A stretch of DNA of 64,000 nucleotides, taken from Gordonia malaquae NBRC 108250. GTDB lineage: Bacteria; Actinomycetota; Actinomycetes; Mycobacteriales; Mycobacteriaceae. Numbering within the stretch: position 1 is the stretch's first letter; the number at the start of each line of letters is the position of its first letter. A program made the position numbers and the translations under genes. Below are positions 24,580 to 33,205 of the stretch, in pieces. Under the pieces are notes generated by a model. That model was given only the letters and a program-made list of their open reading frames with translations, made no database searches and was not told the origin of the DNA. The DNA is taken from contig NZ_BAOP01000015.1 in assembly GCF_000344135.1 (NCBI RefSeq), positions 1-64,000 on the forward strand. Reading direction: 5' to 3'.

Positions 24580-24600
24580 CTCGAACTCCCATCAATCGAT

Positions 24601-24620
24601 GTGACAATATTTGTTGTCAC
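24601..24620. promoter_or_regulatory. Palindromic operator candidate before the AurF-like gene
   Basis: GTGACAA-TATTTG-TTGTCAC is a perfect 7-bp inverted repeat with a 6-bp spacer, lying 22 bp upstream of the AurF-like start. Flanking bases add partial symmetry (ATCG on both sides). A second short palindrome, ACACGCGTGT, lies at 24625-24634. The form fits a TetR- or GntR-type repressor not encoded in this window. Confidence 0.55.
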
Positions 24621-24658
24621 GATAACACGCGTGTGATGAGCTTCATAGGCCCTAGTTT

Positions 24659-24680
24659 CCCTACCCGCGAGTAAGTAGGG
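24659..24680. promoter_or_regulatory. Inverted repeat before the SDR gene
   Basis: CCCTAC and GTAGGG are separated by 10 bp, with inner symmetry TAC...GTA. It overlaps a TAGGGT -10-like hexamer (24676-24681), 45 bp before the SDR start. It may be an operator distinct from the one facing the AurF-like gene. Confidence 0.35.
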
Positions 24681-24724
24681 TTCATGGGACAGAGATGCAG
24701 GTCAGCACACAGAGGGAGAACGTC

Positions 24725-25498
24725 ATGCCGTCGATCGTCATCACCGGTGGAGCCGCCGGAATCGGTCTCGCCACCGCCAAACTGTTCCGCTCTCACGGCT
24801 GGACTGTCGGCATCTACGACGTGGACAAGACCGCCCTCGCAGCGGCCGCCGCCGACGACCCCGAGTTGATCACCGGAGTCCTCGACGTCCGTGACCCCGA
24901 CCAGTGGGACGCAGCCCTCGCCGACTTCACCTCGCACACCGACGGACAGCTCGACGTCCTCGACAACAACGCGGGCATTCTGCTGTCGGGCAATCTCGCC
25001 GACATCAGCCCGGAGGCGATCAAAGCGCAGATCGACATCGACGCCCTCGGCGTCACACTCGGCGCCCGCGCAGCGCACAAGTATCTCAAGGCGACGCCGG
25101 ACAGCCACCTGGTCAACATCGCGTCGGCCTCGGCCATCTACGGACAGCCGGGCATCGCGACGTACAGCGCGACGAAGTTCTTCGTCGCGGGCCTCACCGA
25201 AGCCCTCGAACTCGAATGGCAGCAGGACGACATCCGGGTGGTCTCCATCTGGCCGCTCTGGGCGCAGACCGCGCTCGCCGAGGACACGGATGCGAAGAGC
25301 ACCCGCACCCTCGGCGTCCGGCTGACCGCCGAGGACGTCGCCGCGAAGGTGTGGGAGTCGGTGCATCCGTCGACCGTCGACCGTCTCCTGTCACGCACCA
25401 GCTACTCCGTGGGAGTGCAGACCACACTCCTCGGCAACGCGGCCAAGTTCATCCCGAACGTCCTCAACCGCGGAGTCAACAAGCTGCTGGCGCAGTAA
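24725..25498 (+). CDS. Short-chain dehydrogenase/reductase
   Basis: The 257-residue SDR has the cofactor motif TGGAAGIG (about 7-14), the DNNAG sequence where classical members have NNAG, and the catalytic Ser-Tyr-Lys as ASASAIYG then YSATK (about 151-155). Asp at the end of beta-2 (YDVDK) predicts NAD(H) preference. The ATG at 24725 with GGGAG upstream is chosen over an earlier Met. It is divergent from the AurF-like gene across a palindrome-rich gap and convergent with the choline oxidase gene. Substrate is unknown. Confidence 0.87.
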   Translation: MPSIVITGGAAGIGLATAKLFRSHGWTVGIYDVDKTALAAAAADDPELITGVLDVRDPDQWDAALADFTSHTDGQLDVLDNNAGILLSGNLADISPEAIKAQIDIDALGVTLGARAAHKYLKATPDSHLVNIASASAIYGQPGIATYSATKFFVAGLTEALELEWQQDDIRVVSIWPLWAQTALAEDTDAKSTRTLGVRLTAEDVAAKVWESVHPSTVDRLLSRTSYSVGVQTTLLGNAAKFIPNVLNRGVNKLLAQ

Positions 25499-25506
25499 CG
25501 CCGCCG

Positions 25507-27066
25507 TCAGCGGTCCGCCGCGACGAGATCGGCGCAGTGTTCACCGATCATCATCACCGTGATGTTCGGGTTCACCGACGTGTGCTCGGGGAACACCGAC
25601 GCGTCCGCGACGCGGAGCCCGTCGACGCCCTTGACCCGTAGTCGGGCGTCGACGGGCGCCTCGTCCGCGGATCCCATCGCCGCCGTCCCGACCGGGTGGT
25701 AGACGGTGTTGTGGGTGGCGCGGATGTACGTTGCGAGATCGGCGTCGTCGACCACACCCGGACCGGGGAACAGTTCGTCGCCCGCCCACTTCGCCATCGC
25801 CGGTTGGGCGACGATCTCGCGGGCCCGACGGATGCCCGCGGTCATGATTCGGATGTCGTATCCCTCCGGGTCGCTGAAGTAGCGCGGATCGACGAGCGGC
25901 TTGTCGCGGAAGTCGCGGGACCGAAGTCGGACGGTCCCACGCGATCGAGCGTGCGTCACATTCGGCGTCAGACAGAACACGTTGTCGGCTGTAGGGTAGC
26001 CCTGCCGGACCGTGTGCATGTCGAACGGCACGCTGCCGTAGTGCATCATCAGGTCCGGCCGATCCAAGCCGTCGTCGACCATGTCGAACACGCCGATCTC
26101 CCACCACTGGGTGGAGTCGACGGGCATCGGCTGCTTCGCGACCCAGGAGATGACTCCCTCGGGATGGTCCTGCAGGTTCAGCCCGACCCCGGGTGAGTCG
26201 ACGAGGACGTCGATCCCGTGCTCCGCCACGTGCGCCGCAGGTCCGATGCCGGACAGCATGAGCAGCTTCGGGGTGTCGATGGCGCCGGCCGACAGGATGA
26301 GCTCCCGCTCGGCGGTGATCGTTCGAGCACGCCCGAATTGGTTGTCGACCACTTGAACCCCGACGCACCGGGTGCCGTCGAACATCAGACGCGTGGCCCG
26401 CAGCCCGGTCAGAAGGGTGAAGTTCGACCGGTCCGCGATCGGATGGATGTACGACACCGACGACGACGAGCGGGTGCCGTCGGCGCGCCGGTTGATCTGG
26501 AAGAAGTTCGCACCGCGGGTGACGGTGGTTCCCGTGTTGAAGCGGGTGGTCGGGATCCCTGCCTGCGCCGCCGCTTCGAGCAGCGCGACCCCGCACGGAT
26601 CGTTCGGCGGCACGTTCATCAGGTGGACTGGACCGCTGCCGCCGTGGTGCGGAGCGTCCGGCCCCGCGTCCTCATTGGTCTCGAGGCGCGCGAGGATCGG
26701 CCACATGGCGTCGGCGTTCCACCCCGTGGCGCCGAACGTCGTCGCCCACTCGTCCAGGTCCTCACGCGGTGGCCAGAACGCGATGCACGAGTTGTGCGAC
26801 GAGCAGCCGCCGAGCACCTTGGCGCGCGCGTGGCGCAGGAACGAATTGCCCGACGCCTGCGGTTCGACCGGGTAGTCCCAGTCGTAGCCGGATTCGAGCA
26901 GTTCCATCCATCGGTTCAGCCGAAGCACCTCGTCGACGCCTCGATCGTCGGGGCCAGCCTCGATCAGTGCGACGCGCACCGACGGGTCGTCGGACAGGCG
27001 TGCAGCGGCCGCGCAGCCGGCGGAGCCGCCGCCGACCACGACGTAGTCGAATGAATCCGTGCTCAT
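25507..27066 (-). CDS. codA: Choline oxidase-like GMC flavoprotein
   Basis: The 519-residue GMC oxidoreductase follows Arthrobacter choline oxidase far more closely than E. coli BetA. The FAD motif VVGGGSAGCAAAARL is at 9-23. The covalent-FAD histidine lies in GGCSSHNSCIAFW (His91, equivalent to His99 of choline oxidase). LQDHPEG carries the substrate-binding Glu. THNTVYHPVGT and NPNITVMM hold the catalytic His and Asn. Choline oxidase oxidises choline to betaine aldehyde and on to glycine betaine using O2. The start overlaps the betB stop by one base. It is the third gene of the betT-betB-codA operon. Confidence 0.88.
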   Translation of the reverse strand: MSTDSFDYVVVGGGSAGCAAAARLSDDPSVRVALIEAGPDDRGVDEVLRLNRWMELLESGYDWDYPVEPQASGNSFLRHARAKVLGGCSSHNSCIAFWPPREDLDEWATTFGATGWNADAMWPILARLETNEDAGPDAPHHGGSGPVHLMNVPPNDPCGVALLEAAAQAGIPTTRFNTGTTVTRGANFFQINRRADGTRSSSSVSYIHPIADRSNFTLLTGLRATRLMFDGTRCVGVQVVDNQFGRARTITAERELILSAGAIDTPKLLMLSGIGPAAHVAEHGIDVLVDSPGVGLNLQDHPEGVISWVAKQPMPVDSTQWWEIGVFDMVDDGLDRPDLMMHYGSVPFDMHTVRQGYPTADNVFCLTPNVTHARSRGTVRLRSRDFRDKPLVDPRYFSDPEGYDIRIMTAGIRRAREIVAQPAMAKWAGDELFPGPGVVDDADLATYIRATHNTVYHPVGTAAMGSADEAPVDARLRVKGVDGLRVADASVFPEHTSVNPNITVMMIGEHCADLVAADR

Positions 27067-28571
27067 CAGTCCTCCTCGTGTCGTCGGTCAACGAACCAGC
27101 CGGTGACCTCGGGTGCGATGTTCTGGTACACGTGTTTGGCCTCGCGGTACTCGTCCAGCCCGGTGGGGCCGAGTTCTCGCCCGACGCCGGACTGCCCGAA
27201 CCCGCCCCACTCGGCTTGCGGCAGGTACGGGTGGAAGTCGTTGATCCAGATGGTGCCGTGTCGCAGGCGGTTCGCGATGCGCTGCGACTTGCCCGCGTCC
27301 TGCGTCCACACGGCGCCGGCAAGGCCGTAGACCGTGTCGTTGGCGATGGCGACGGCGTCGTCCTCGTCGGTGAACGTCTCCACGGTGACGACGGGGCCGA
27401 ACGCTTCGTCGGTCACCACCGACATGCCCCGCGTGCACTGGTCGAGCACCGTCATCCGGTAGTAGAAGCCCGCATCGAGGTCGCTCGTCCCCGAGGTTCC
27501 CGTCGCGTAGTCACCGCCGCACCGGACACGAGCCCCTTCGGCGACGCCCGCCTGAACATAGGCGTGCACCTTCTCTCGGTGCGCCGAGGAGATGAGCGGA
27601 CCGGTTTCCGCGGCGTCGTCGAACGGTCCGCCGAGTGTGATCTGACCTGCACGCTCGACCAACGCGTCGACGAACCTCTCGGCGATCGACTCCTCGACGA
27701 CGAGGCGCGCGCCCGCCGAGCAGACCTGCCCGGAGTGGACGAATGCGGCGTTGAGAGCGTTGTCGACGGCCGCCTCGAAGTCGGCGTCGGCGAATACGAC
27801 GTTGGGGTTCTTGCCGCCGAGTTCGAGCGCCACCTTCTTGACCGTCGCGGCCGCCGACGCCGCGATCATCCGACCGGTCACGAGGCCGCCGGTGAACGAC
27901 ACGAGGTCGACGTCGGGGTGACCGGACAGGGGTGGACCCGCCGTCGCGCCTGCACCCGTCACCAGGTTCGCCACGCCTGCGGGCAGTCCCAGCTCGTCGA
28001 GCAGACGCATCGTCAGGATCGCCGTGTGCGGTGTCAGTTCCGCGGGTTTGAGGACGAACGAACACCCGGCGGCCAATGCGGGCCCGATCTTCCACGCGGC
28101 CTGCAGCAGCGGGTAGTTCCACGGAGTGATCAGCCCGCACACACCCACCGGTTCGTACTGGATCCGACTGACCACACTCTCCGATCCGGCGTCGACGAGC
28201 CGTCCGGCGTCCTTCGACGCGAGTTCTGCGAAGTAGTCGAAGCAGTTCGCGATGTCGTCCATGTCGATCCGGGATTCGACGATCCGCTTGCCGGTGTCCA
28301 ACGACTCCGCGCGTGCGAACTCCTCCCGTCGCTCCCGGATCCCGGCGGCCAGGCGGGCGAGCAGCTTACCGCGCTCTCCGGCCGACACCGAGGCCCACCG
28401 TCGATCGTCGAATGACCGCCGGGCGGCCTCGATCGCCCTGATCGTGTCCGCCGACCCGGCTTCACTGACCGTTCCGACCAGCGATCCGTCCGCCGGACAG
28501 CGGATCTCGCGAGTCTCGCCGTCGGCCGCGGCCTCCCACCGACCGTCGACGAACAGGGTCTGTGCGTTCAC
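27066..28571 (-). CDS. betB: Betaine-aldehyde dehydrogenase
   Basis: The 501-residue aldehyde dehydrogenase starts at GTG 28571 with a perfect AAGGAGG 5 nt upstream. Rossmann and catalytic elements are intact: PWNYPLLQAAWKIGPALAAG, FTGGLVTGR (in place of the more usual FTGSTxxG), the glutamate in LELGGKNPNVVF, and the nucleophile Cys in HSGQVCSAGARL. In this operon it oxidises betaine aldehyde to glycine betaine with NAD(P)+. The start overlaps the betT stop by 4 bp (GTGA), and its own stop overlaps the choline oxidase ATG, so all three are tightly coupled. Confidence 0.92.
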   Translation of the reverse strand: MNAQTLFVDGRWEAAADGETREIRCPADGSLVGTVSEAGSADTIRAIEAARRSFDDRRWASVSAGERGKLLARLAAGIRERREEFARAESLDTGKRIVESRIDMDDIANCFDYFAELASKDAGRLVDAGSESVVSRIQYEPVGVCGLITPWNYPLLQAAWKIGPALAAGCSFVLKPAELTPHTAILTMRLLDELGLPAGVANLVTGAGATAGPPLSGHPDVDLVSFTGGLVTGRMIAASAAATVKKVALELGGKNPNVVFADADFEAAVDNALNAAFVHSGQVCSAGARLVVEESIAERFVDALVERAGQITLGGPFDDAAETGPLISSAHREKVHAYVQAGVAEGARVRCGGDYATGTSGTSDLDAGFYYRMTVLDQCTRGMSVVTDEAFGPVVTVETFTDEDDAVAIANDTVYGLAGAVWTQDAGKSQRIANRLRHGTIWINDFHPYLPQAEWGGFGQSGVGRELGPTGLDEYREAKHVYQNIAPEVTGWFVDRRHEED

Positions 28572-30745
28572 TTGACCTCCTTGGTCTGTCCGCTTGCTGA
28601 TTGTCGGTCCGGTTCGCCGGGGTCGGTCTGTTCCGGCTCGAGCATCTCTTCGGTGAAGTCGGCCGACCAGTCGACTGTCTGTTCGTTGGAGACCGTCGCC
28701 GACGCGCTGTTGACGCCTTCGATGTAGTGGTGGTGTCGTTCGTAGTGATCGAGCACGTTCGAACTGATCTGGGCCTTGGTCAGGCCGTACACGTCGAAGC
28801 CCTCGCTGCCCTGAGCGGTGAACACCTCGAGCCGGAAGAACTTGTCGCGACTCTCCGGGGTCCGGCCGAACACCGGGGTGGGATGCCGGGTGGGATACAC
28901 CTGGTAGTGGAATGTCGGTCCGTCGCCGAGGTCGACGTCGAGATGATGACTGGTCAGATCGTAGGCCTCGACGTACGCCGATCCGACCACGGCGGACATC
29001 CCCGATCGCACCAGTTCGTCCGCGACGTCGGCGAGCGCGGGCCGCACCACGGATTCGGAGAACCGCGCGACATCGTCCCGGTCCGGATAGTGAACCAGGC
29101 GCTCGACCCGCTGCCGCCAGTTGAGGGCGGTCCCGCCCGACGCACGATGCGACAACGCATGTGTCATCGCCTCGCGACGCGACGCGACCCAGTGCCCCTC
29201 CGCGCGCAACGCTCGGAACAGGCCGAGCATCATCAGCGCGACGACGATCGCGAACGGCAGGCCCATGATGACCGTCGCGTTCTGCAGAGTGGTGATGCCG
29301 CCGATGAGCAGCATCGCCATCGTCAGACCGCCTGTCGCGAGGGCCCAGAAGATTCGGACCCACTTCGCACCGTCCGACTCGTTGTCGGAGATGTGGGAGC
29401 TGAAGTGAGCCATCACGAGCGCACCGGAGTCGGCACTGGTGATGTAGAACAGCAGTCCCGTGAATGTCGCGATGACGACGAGCAGCGGTGCAGCCGGGTA
29501 CTCGTGCAGCAGGGCGTAGAACGCCTTCTCCGGGGTCTCGACGGCGGTCGTCGCGAAGTCTCCGTCCCGTCGAGCGACCTCGAGTGCGCTGTTCCCGAAG
29601 ACGGAGATCCAGATGAGGATGAACGCGAACGGCACTGTCAGGGTGCCGAGAACGAACTGTCGGATGGTTCTGCCGCGGGAGATCCGGGCGAGGAACAGTC
29701 CGACGAACGGCGCCCACGCGATCCACCACGCCCAGAAGAACAGAGTCCACGTCGCCTTCCACTCGCCGGTGTCCTGGTATGCGAAGGTGTCGAGGGCCAT
29801 CGACGGGAATCGGCTCGCGAAGTCGCCGATGTTCTGGACCAGCCCGTTCATCAGGTAGGTCGTCGATCCGGCGATCAGGATGAAGAGCAGCAGTCCGATC
29901 GCGATCACCACGTTGATCTCCGACAGCCGCTTCACGCCCTTGTCGACGCCGGACACCGCCGACAGGATCGCGATGATCACAGCGACCGCGATCAGACCGG
30001 CCTGCGCCCAGTGACTCTGCGCGATTCCGAACAGGTCGTCGAGACCGACGTTGAGCTGCGCGACGCCGATGCCCAGGCTGGTGGCCAGACCGAAGATCGC
30101 CCCGAGAAGTGCCGCTATGTCGACGGAATCGCCGAGGAGTCCGTCGACTCTGTCCCCGAAGATCGGCTGCAACGCCGACCGCAAGCTCAGCGGCTTGTTG
30201 TACCGGTAGGCGAAGTAGCCCAACGACATGCCTACCAGTGCATACAGGGCCCACCCGATGATTCCGTAGTGGAACAGCGTCCATACGACGGCCTGGCGAG
30301 TGGCCTCCAACGTCTGCCCGTCCCCGGTGGGCGGCGCCGTCCACTGCGTCACCGGTTCGGCGACGGAGAAGAACATGAGGTCGATGCCGATCCCGGCCGC
30401 GAAGAGCATCGCAGTCCACGAGAAGAGTCGGTATGCGGGTTTTGAGTGGTCCGGTCCGAGCTTCACGCCACCGACCCGGGAGAAGGCCGCCCACAGAACG
30501 AACAGCAGAACCGCGACCACCAGTGCGATGTAGAACCATCCGAGTTCGTCCGCGACCCAGGTGACGGCCGCTTGAATCACGCGGTCCGCACCGGCGGTGT
30601 CGACGAGCGCCCAGACGATGATCGCGATCACTCCGGCGCTCGCCCCGAAGAACACCCTCTTGTTGACCGGAATCGGGGGCGGGACGACCGGCCCCGCGCC
30701 GTCCGGACGATCCGATGTCGACTGGCGAACCTGCGTCACAACCAC
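28568..30745 (-). CDS. betT: BCCT-family choline transporter (BetT type)
   Basis: The 725-residue protein has twelve predicted membrane segments in the first 520 residues and the BCCT signature around FFWAWWIAWAPFVGLFLARISRGRT. The glycine-rich helix MLFAAGIGIDLMFFSVAEP has Asp where betaine-specific BetP-like proteins have other residues, which favours proton-driven choline uptake. A cytoplasmic C-terminal domain of about 180 residues, as in E. coli BetT, may sense osmolarity. It is first in the betaine operon. No BetI repressor is adjacent. Upstream a GGAAC followed by CGTAA at 15-16 bp could be an ECF-sigma promoter, but this is weak. Confidence 0.92.
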   Translation of the reverse strand: MVVTQVRQSTSDRPDGAGPVVPPPIPVNKRVFFGASAGVIAIIVWALVDTAGADRVIQAAVTWVADELGWFYIALVVAVLLFVLWAAFSRVGGVKLGPDHSKPAYRLFSWTAMLFAAGIGIDLMFFSVAEPVTQWTAPPTGDGQTLEATRQAVVWTLFHYGIIGWALYALVGMSLGYFAYRYNKPLSLRSALQPIFGDRVDGLLGDSVDIAALLGAIFGLATSLGIGVAQLNVGLDDLFGIAQSHWAQAGLIAVAVIIAILSAVSGVDKGVKRLSEINVVIAIGLLLFILIAGSTTYLMNGLVQNIGDFASRFPSMALDTFAYQDTGEWKATWTLFFWAWWIAWAPFVGLFLARISRGRTIRQFVLGTLTVPFAFILIWISVFGNSALEVARRDGDFATTAVETPEKAFYALLHEYPAAPLLVVIATFTGLLFYITSADSGALVMAHFSSHISDNESDGAKWVRIFWALATGGLTMAMLLIGGITTLQNATVIMGLPFAIVVALMMLGLFRALRAEGHWVASRREAMTHALSHRASGGTALNWRQRVERLVHYPDRDDVARFSESVVRPALADVADELVRSGMSAVVGSAYVEAYDLTSHHLDVDLGDGPTFHYQVYPTRHPTPVFGRTPESRDKFFRLEVFTAQGSEGFDVYGLTKAQISSNVLDHYERHHHYIEGVNSASATVSNEQTVDWSADFTEEMLEPEQTDPGEPDRQSASGQTKEVK

Positions 30746-30864
30746 TCCCCTGACGAACTGTGTCTGCGTTACGTGAGTTTCCGGTTTCGTTCCGTGCCCA
30801 ACCTACGCAGCAGCCACCCGGGACATCGGGGTCGTGACCGCATCGAGACTTCTTTGTGACGACA

Positions 30865-30906
30865 AAAGGCTGCGGCCGGTGGGAGATCCCACCGGCCGCA
30901 GCCTTT
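30865..30906 (-). terminator. Intrinsic terminator of rpmF
   Basis: AAAGGCTGCGGCCGGTGGG and its complement form a 19-bp perfect stem with a 4-nt loop. On the reverse strand the stem is followed by TGTCGTC after a TTT edge. It lies 27 bp past the rpmF stop, between rpmF and betT. Confidence 0.85.
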
Positions 30907-30932
30907 GTAGTTCAGTTTGCCGCGAGCTACGC

Positions 30933-31106
30933 TCAGCGACGGTCGAGATCGACCAGGCCAAGCTTGACAGCCTTGACCAGGCGACGCGGCATACGCTGCG
31001 ACACGCCGTTGATCTTCTCTTCCTGCAGGGTGACGTTATCCGCCTTCCACTGCGAACGACGGCTACGGGTGTTCGCCCGCGACATCCGGCGCTTCGGTAC
31101 TGCCAT
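30933..31106 (-). CDS. rpmF: 50S ribosomal protein L32
   Basis: The 57-residue basic protein begins [20 protein letters not shown], the conserved L32 N-terminus, and ends [15 protein letters not shown]. It has no zinc-binding cysteine pairs, so it is the C-minus, zinc-independent form. Longer in-frame extension upstream is not part of L32. In M. tuberculosis rpmF also lies close to mprA, whereas here the betaine operon and the oxygenase genes separate them. It is divergent from the AEC transporter and followed by a strong terminator. Confidence 0.95.
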   Translation of the reverse strand: MAVPKRRMSRANTRSRRSQWKADNVTLQEEKINGVSQRMPRRLVKAVKLGLVDLDRR

Positions 31107-31280
31107 GGTTCTCGCCTTCCTCACGTTCGGCGCGGGCATGGGTCCGGGTCTCTCCCGACCCGCCACAACCCGCTGATCGCCTGTATCCACGGCAATCCGT
31201 CCGCGGCACACAACCTGAACAGATTAACCGGCCGAGAGCCCTTGTGGCAAAACGAGCCGAGCGGGCCTACTGTTGCCCGC

Positions 31281-32213
31281 GTGTCTGGCGTCATCTCGGG
31301 GTTCACGGTGATCTTCCTCGTCGTCGGCCTCGGATACATCCTGGGGCGGACGGGGGCTCTCGGCGACCACGCGTCGACGACACTCGCCCGCCTCGTCTTC
31401 TTCGTCTGCACCCCCGCGTTGCTCATGCATTCGCTGGCCACCAGCGACCTGTCGGTGGTGTTCTCCCCGACGCTCGCCGTCGCGTCCGTCTCCGCGCTGA
31501 TGATGGGCCTGATCTACCTGATCGTGGCGCACTTCTGGCTCAGACGGCCTATCCCCGAAGTGACGATCGGAGCACTGTCGGCGTCGTACGTGAACAGCGT
31601 CAATCTCGGCCTGCCGATCGCGATCTTCGTGCTCGACGACGCCTCGTTCATCGCGCCTCTCCTGCTGTTTCAGATCGTGTTCTACTCCCCCATCGCGCTC
31701 GCGACGCTCGACCTGACGGCCCTCGACTCGGCCCATCGCGGGTCGGTGTGGAAGACCATCGCCGTCCCGCTACGCAACCCGATCCTGATCGGCGGGGTGA
31801 TCGGTCTCGCATTGTCGTTGAGCGGATGGACGCCGCCGCAGGCGATTCTCGAACCCGCGGACATGCTCGGCCAGGCGTCTGTGCCGCTCGCGCTCCTGAC
31901 TTTCGGCCTCACCCTGACCGGCACCACGATCTTCGCCAAGGGAGAGAGTCCCCGACGCGACGTCGCCGTGGCGTCGTTCCTCAAGGCGATCGTGATGCCC
32001 ACACTCGCGTACGTCGTCGCCCGGTGGATGTTCGGCATGTCTGGACACGATCTGTTCGCCCAGGTGGTCATCGCGGCCCTGCCCACCGCGCAGAACGTGC
32101 TCGTCTACGCCACCCGGTACGGCCGCGGTGTTGTTCTGGCTCGCGACACCGCGCTGATCACCACGGTCTTGTCGATCCCGGTCATCGCACTCATCGCATT
32201 GCTGCTCGCGTAA
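31281..32213 (+). CDS. AEC-family (auxin efflux carrier-like) transporter
   Basis: The 310-residue protein has about ten membrane helices in the AEC pattern, including GLGYILGRTGAL near the start, FVCTPALLMHSLA, the NSVNLGLPIAIFVL segment and ALLTFGLTLTG. GTG at 31281 gives the family's usual length; the open frame extends further upstream but overlaps rpmF on the other strand. Bacterial AEC members move malate, malonate or other carboxylates; the substrate here is not deducible. The 3' end overlaps the convergent EEP gene by 23 bp. Confidence 0.85.
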   Translation: MSGVISGFTVIFLVVGLGYILGRTGALGDHASTTLARLVFFVCTPALLMHSLATSDLSVVFSPTLAVASVSALMMGLIYLIVAHFWLRRPIPEVTIGALSASYVNSVNLGLPIAIFVLDDASFIAPLLLFQIVFYSPIALATLDLTALDSAHRGSVWKTIAVPLRNPILIGGVIGLALSLSGWTPPQAILEPADMLGQASVPLALLTFGLTLTGTTIFAKGESPRRDVAVASFLKAIVMPTLAYVVARWMFGMSGHDLFAQVVIAALPTAQNVLVYATRYGRGVVLARDTALITTVLSIPVIALIALLLA

Positions 32214-33171
32214 TCGAAACCGCGCCTATGGTCGCCAGCACTGCGCGGTGATCGGCGCCGGAGATCGTGTGTGTCGTCACCGCGGACGCTCCGAATCCGC
32301 GGAGGAGGACGTGATCGATGCCGACGACCGGCGGGTACCACTTGTCGGTGGGATAGGTGGGCAGCAGGCCTGCGCCCGCGAGGTCCGCTGCGTCGGCGAA
32401 CCCACCGGACAGGAGTCGTCGGAACTGCGTGTGGTCGGTGGTCGCATTGAAGTCGCCGAGCGCGATCACCGGCCGTTCCGAGGGCGCCGATCCGATTGCG
32501 GCGCGCAGTCGATCGAGCTCCTCTGCCCAATCGGACGGAAAGCTGGGCGGCACCGGATGGACGGCGAACACCTGCACCTCGCCGACGTTCGGCACCGTGA
32601 CGACCGCTGTCAGATTCTCCAACCCGAAGCCGTCGAGTGAGGCCGGCGCCGACAGCTCATACCTGCTGTAGATCGCGGTTCCACCGGCCAGCGTGCGAGG
32701 CCGAACGAACGAGTAGGGCAGATCCCGTGCGATCGTCGACTCGGATATCCGCTGCACCGCGTCCGGGGTCAGCTCCTCGACCGCGAGAACATCGACTTCG
32801 TTCTTCCGGACGAGAGACGCCAATTCGCTGATGTCGCCCATTCCCAACTGGATGTTCGAGGTGAGCACTGTGAGCGCCTCCCCTGTCGGCGGGTCGTCCG
32901 ATACGAAGAGAGGTGCGTGCACCGCGACACCGGAGACCGCGACAACTGCGACCATCGTTCCGCCGACCCATCGTGTACGGCCGCGCAGCGCGAACACGGC
33001 GGCGGCTGCGACGACGATCGCGATCGCGAACACGTACGGCGACACCGATGCCGCCGCGATCGTCGGCACATTCCCACCCGGCCAGTACCGGATTCCGACG
33101 GCGACGAGCGCCGTTGTCAGCGCGGCGACTCCGACTACGACAGAAGCTCTCCTGAGGAACATTCTCATCCG
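32191..33171 (-). CDS. Membrane-anchored endonuclease/exonuclease/phosphatase-family protein
   Basis: The 326-residue protein has three N-terminal hydrophobic segments (about residues 8-26, 40-58 and 66-84) and an extracytoplasmic EEP domain. EEP residues are in order: TSNIQLGMGD (Asn), AVEELT (Glu), FAVHPVPP, LGDFNATTDHTQF (Asp/Asn), GIDHVLLRG and SGADHRAVLA (Asp/His). The ATG at 33171 is preferred; a TTG at 33213 would overlap the end of the mug gene. Such membrane EEP proteins are common in mycolata. Phosphodiesterase activity on nucleic acid or lipid headgroups is likely, but the substrate is unknown. Confidence 0.82.
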   Translation of the reverse strand, partial: RMRMFLRRASVVVGVAALTTALVAVGIRYWPGGNVPTIAAASVSPYVFAIAIVVAAAAVFALRGRTRWVGGTMVAVVAVSGVAVHAPLFVSDDPPTGEALTVLTSNIQLGMGDISELASLVRKNEVDVLAVEELTPDAVQRISESTIARDLPYSFVRPRTLAGGTAIYSRYELSAPASLDGFGLENLTAVVTVPNVGEVQVFAVHPVPPSFPSDWAEELDRLRAAIGSAPSERPVIALGDFNATTDHTQFRRLLSGGFADAADLAGAGLLPTYPTDKWYPPVVGIDHVLLRGFGASAVTTHTISGADHRAVLATIGAVSITRAAMR

Positions 33172-33205
33172 GCCATTCTGCCGAGAATCCCCGATCTGCG
33201 TCGGA

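Noticed and set aside
28572..30539. Upstream extension of the betB frame to more than 1100 residues
   Set aside because: The extension runs out of frame through betT; the GTG at 28571 with AAGGAGG gives the normal length.
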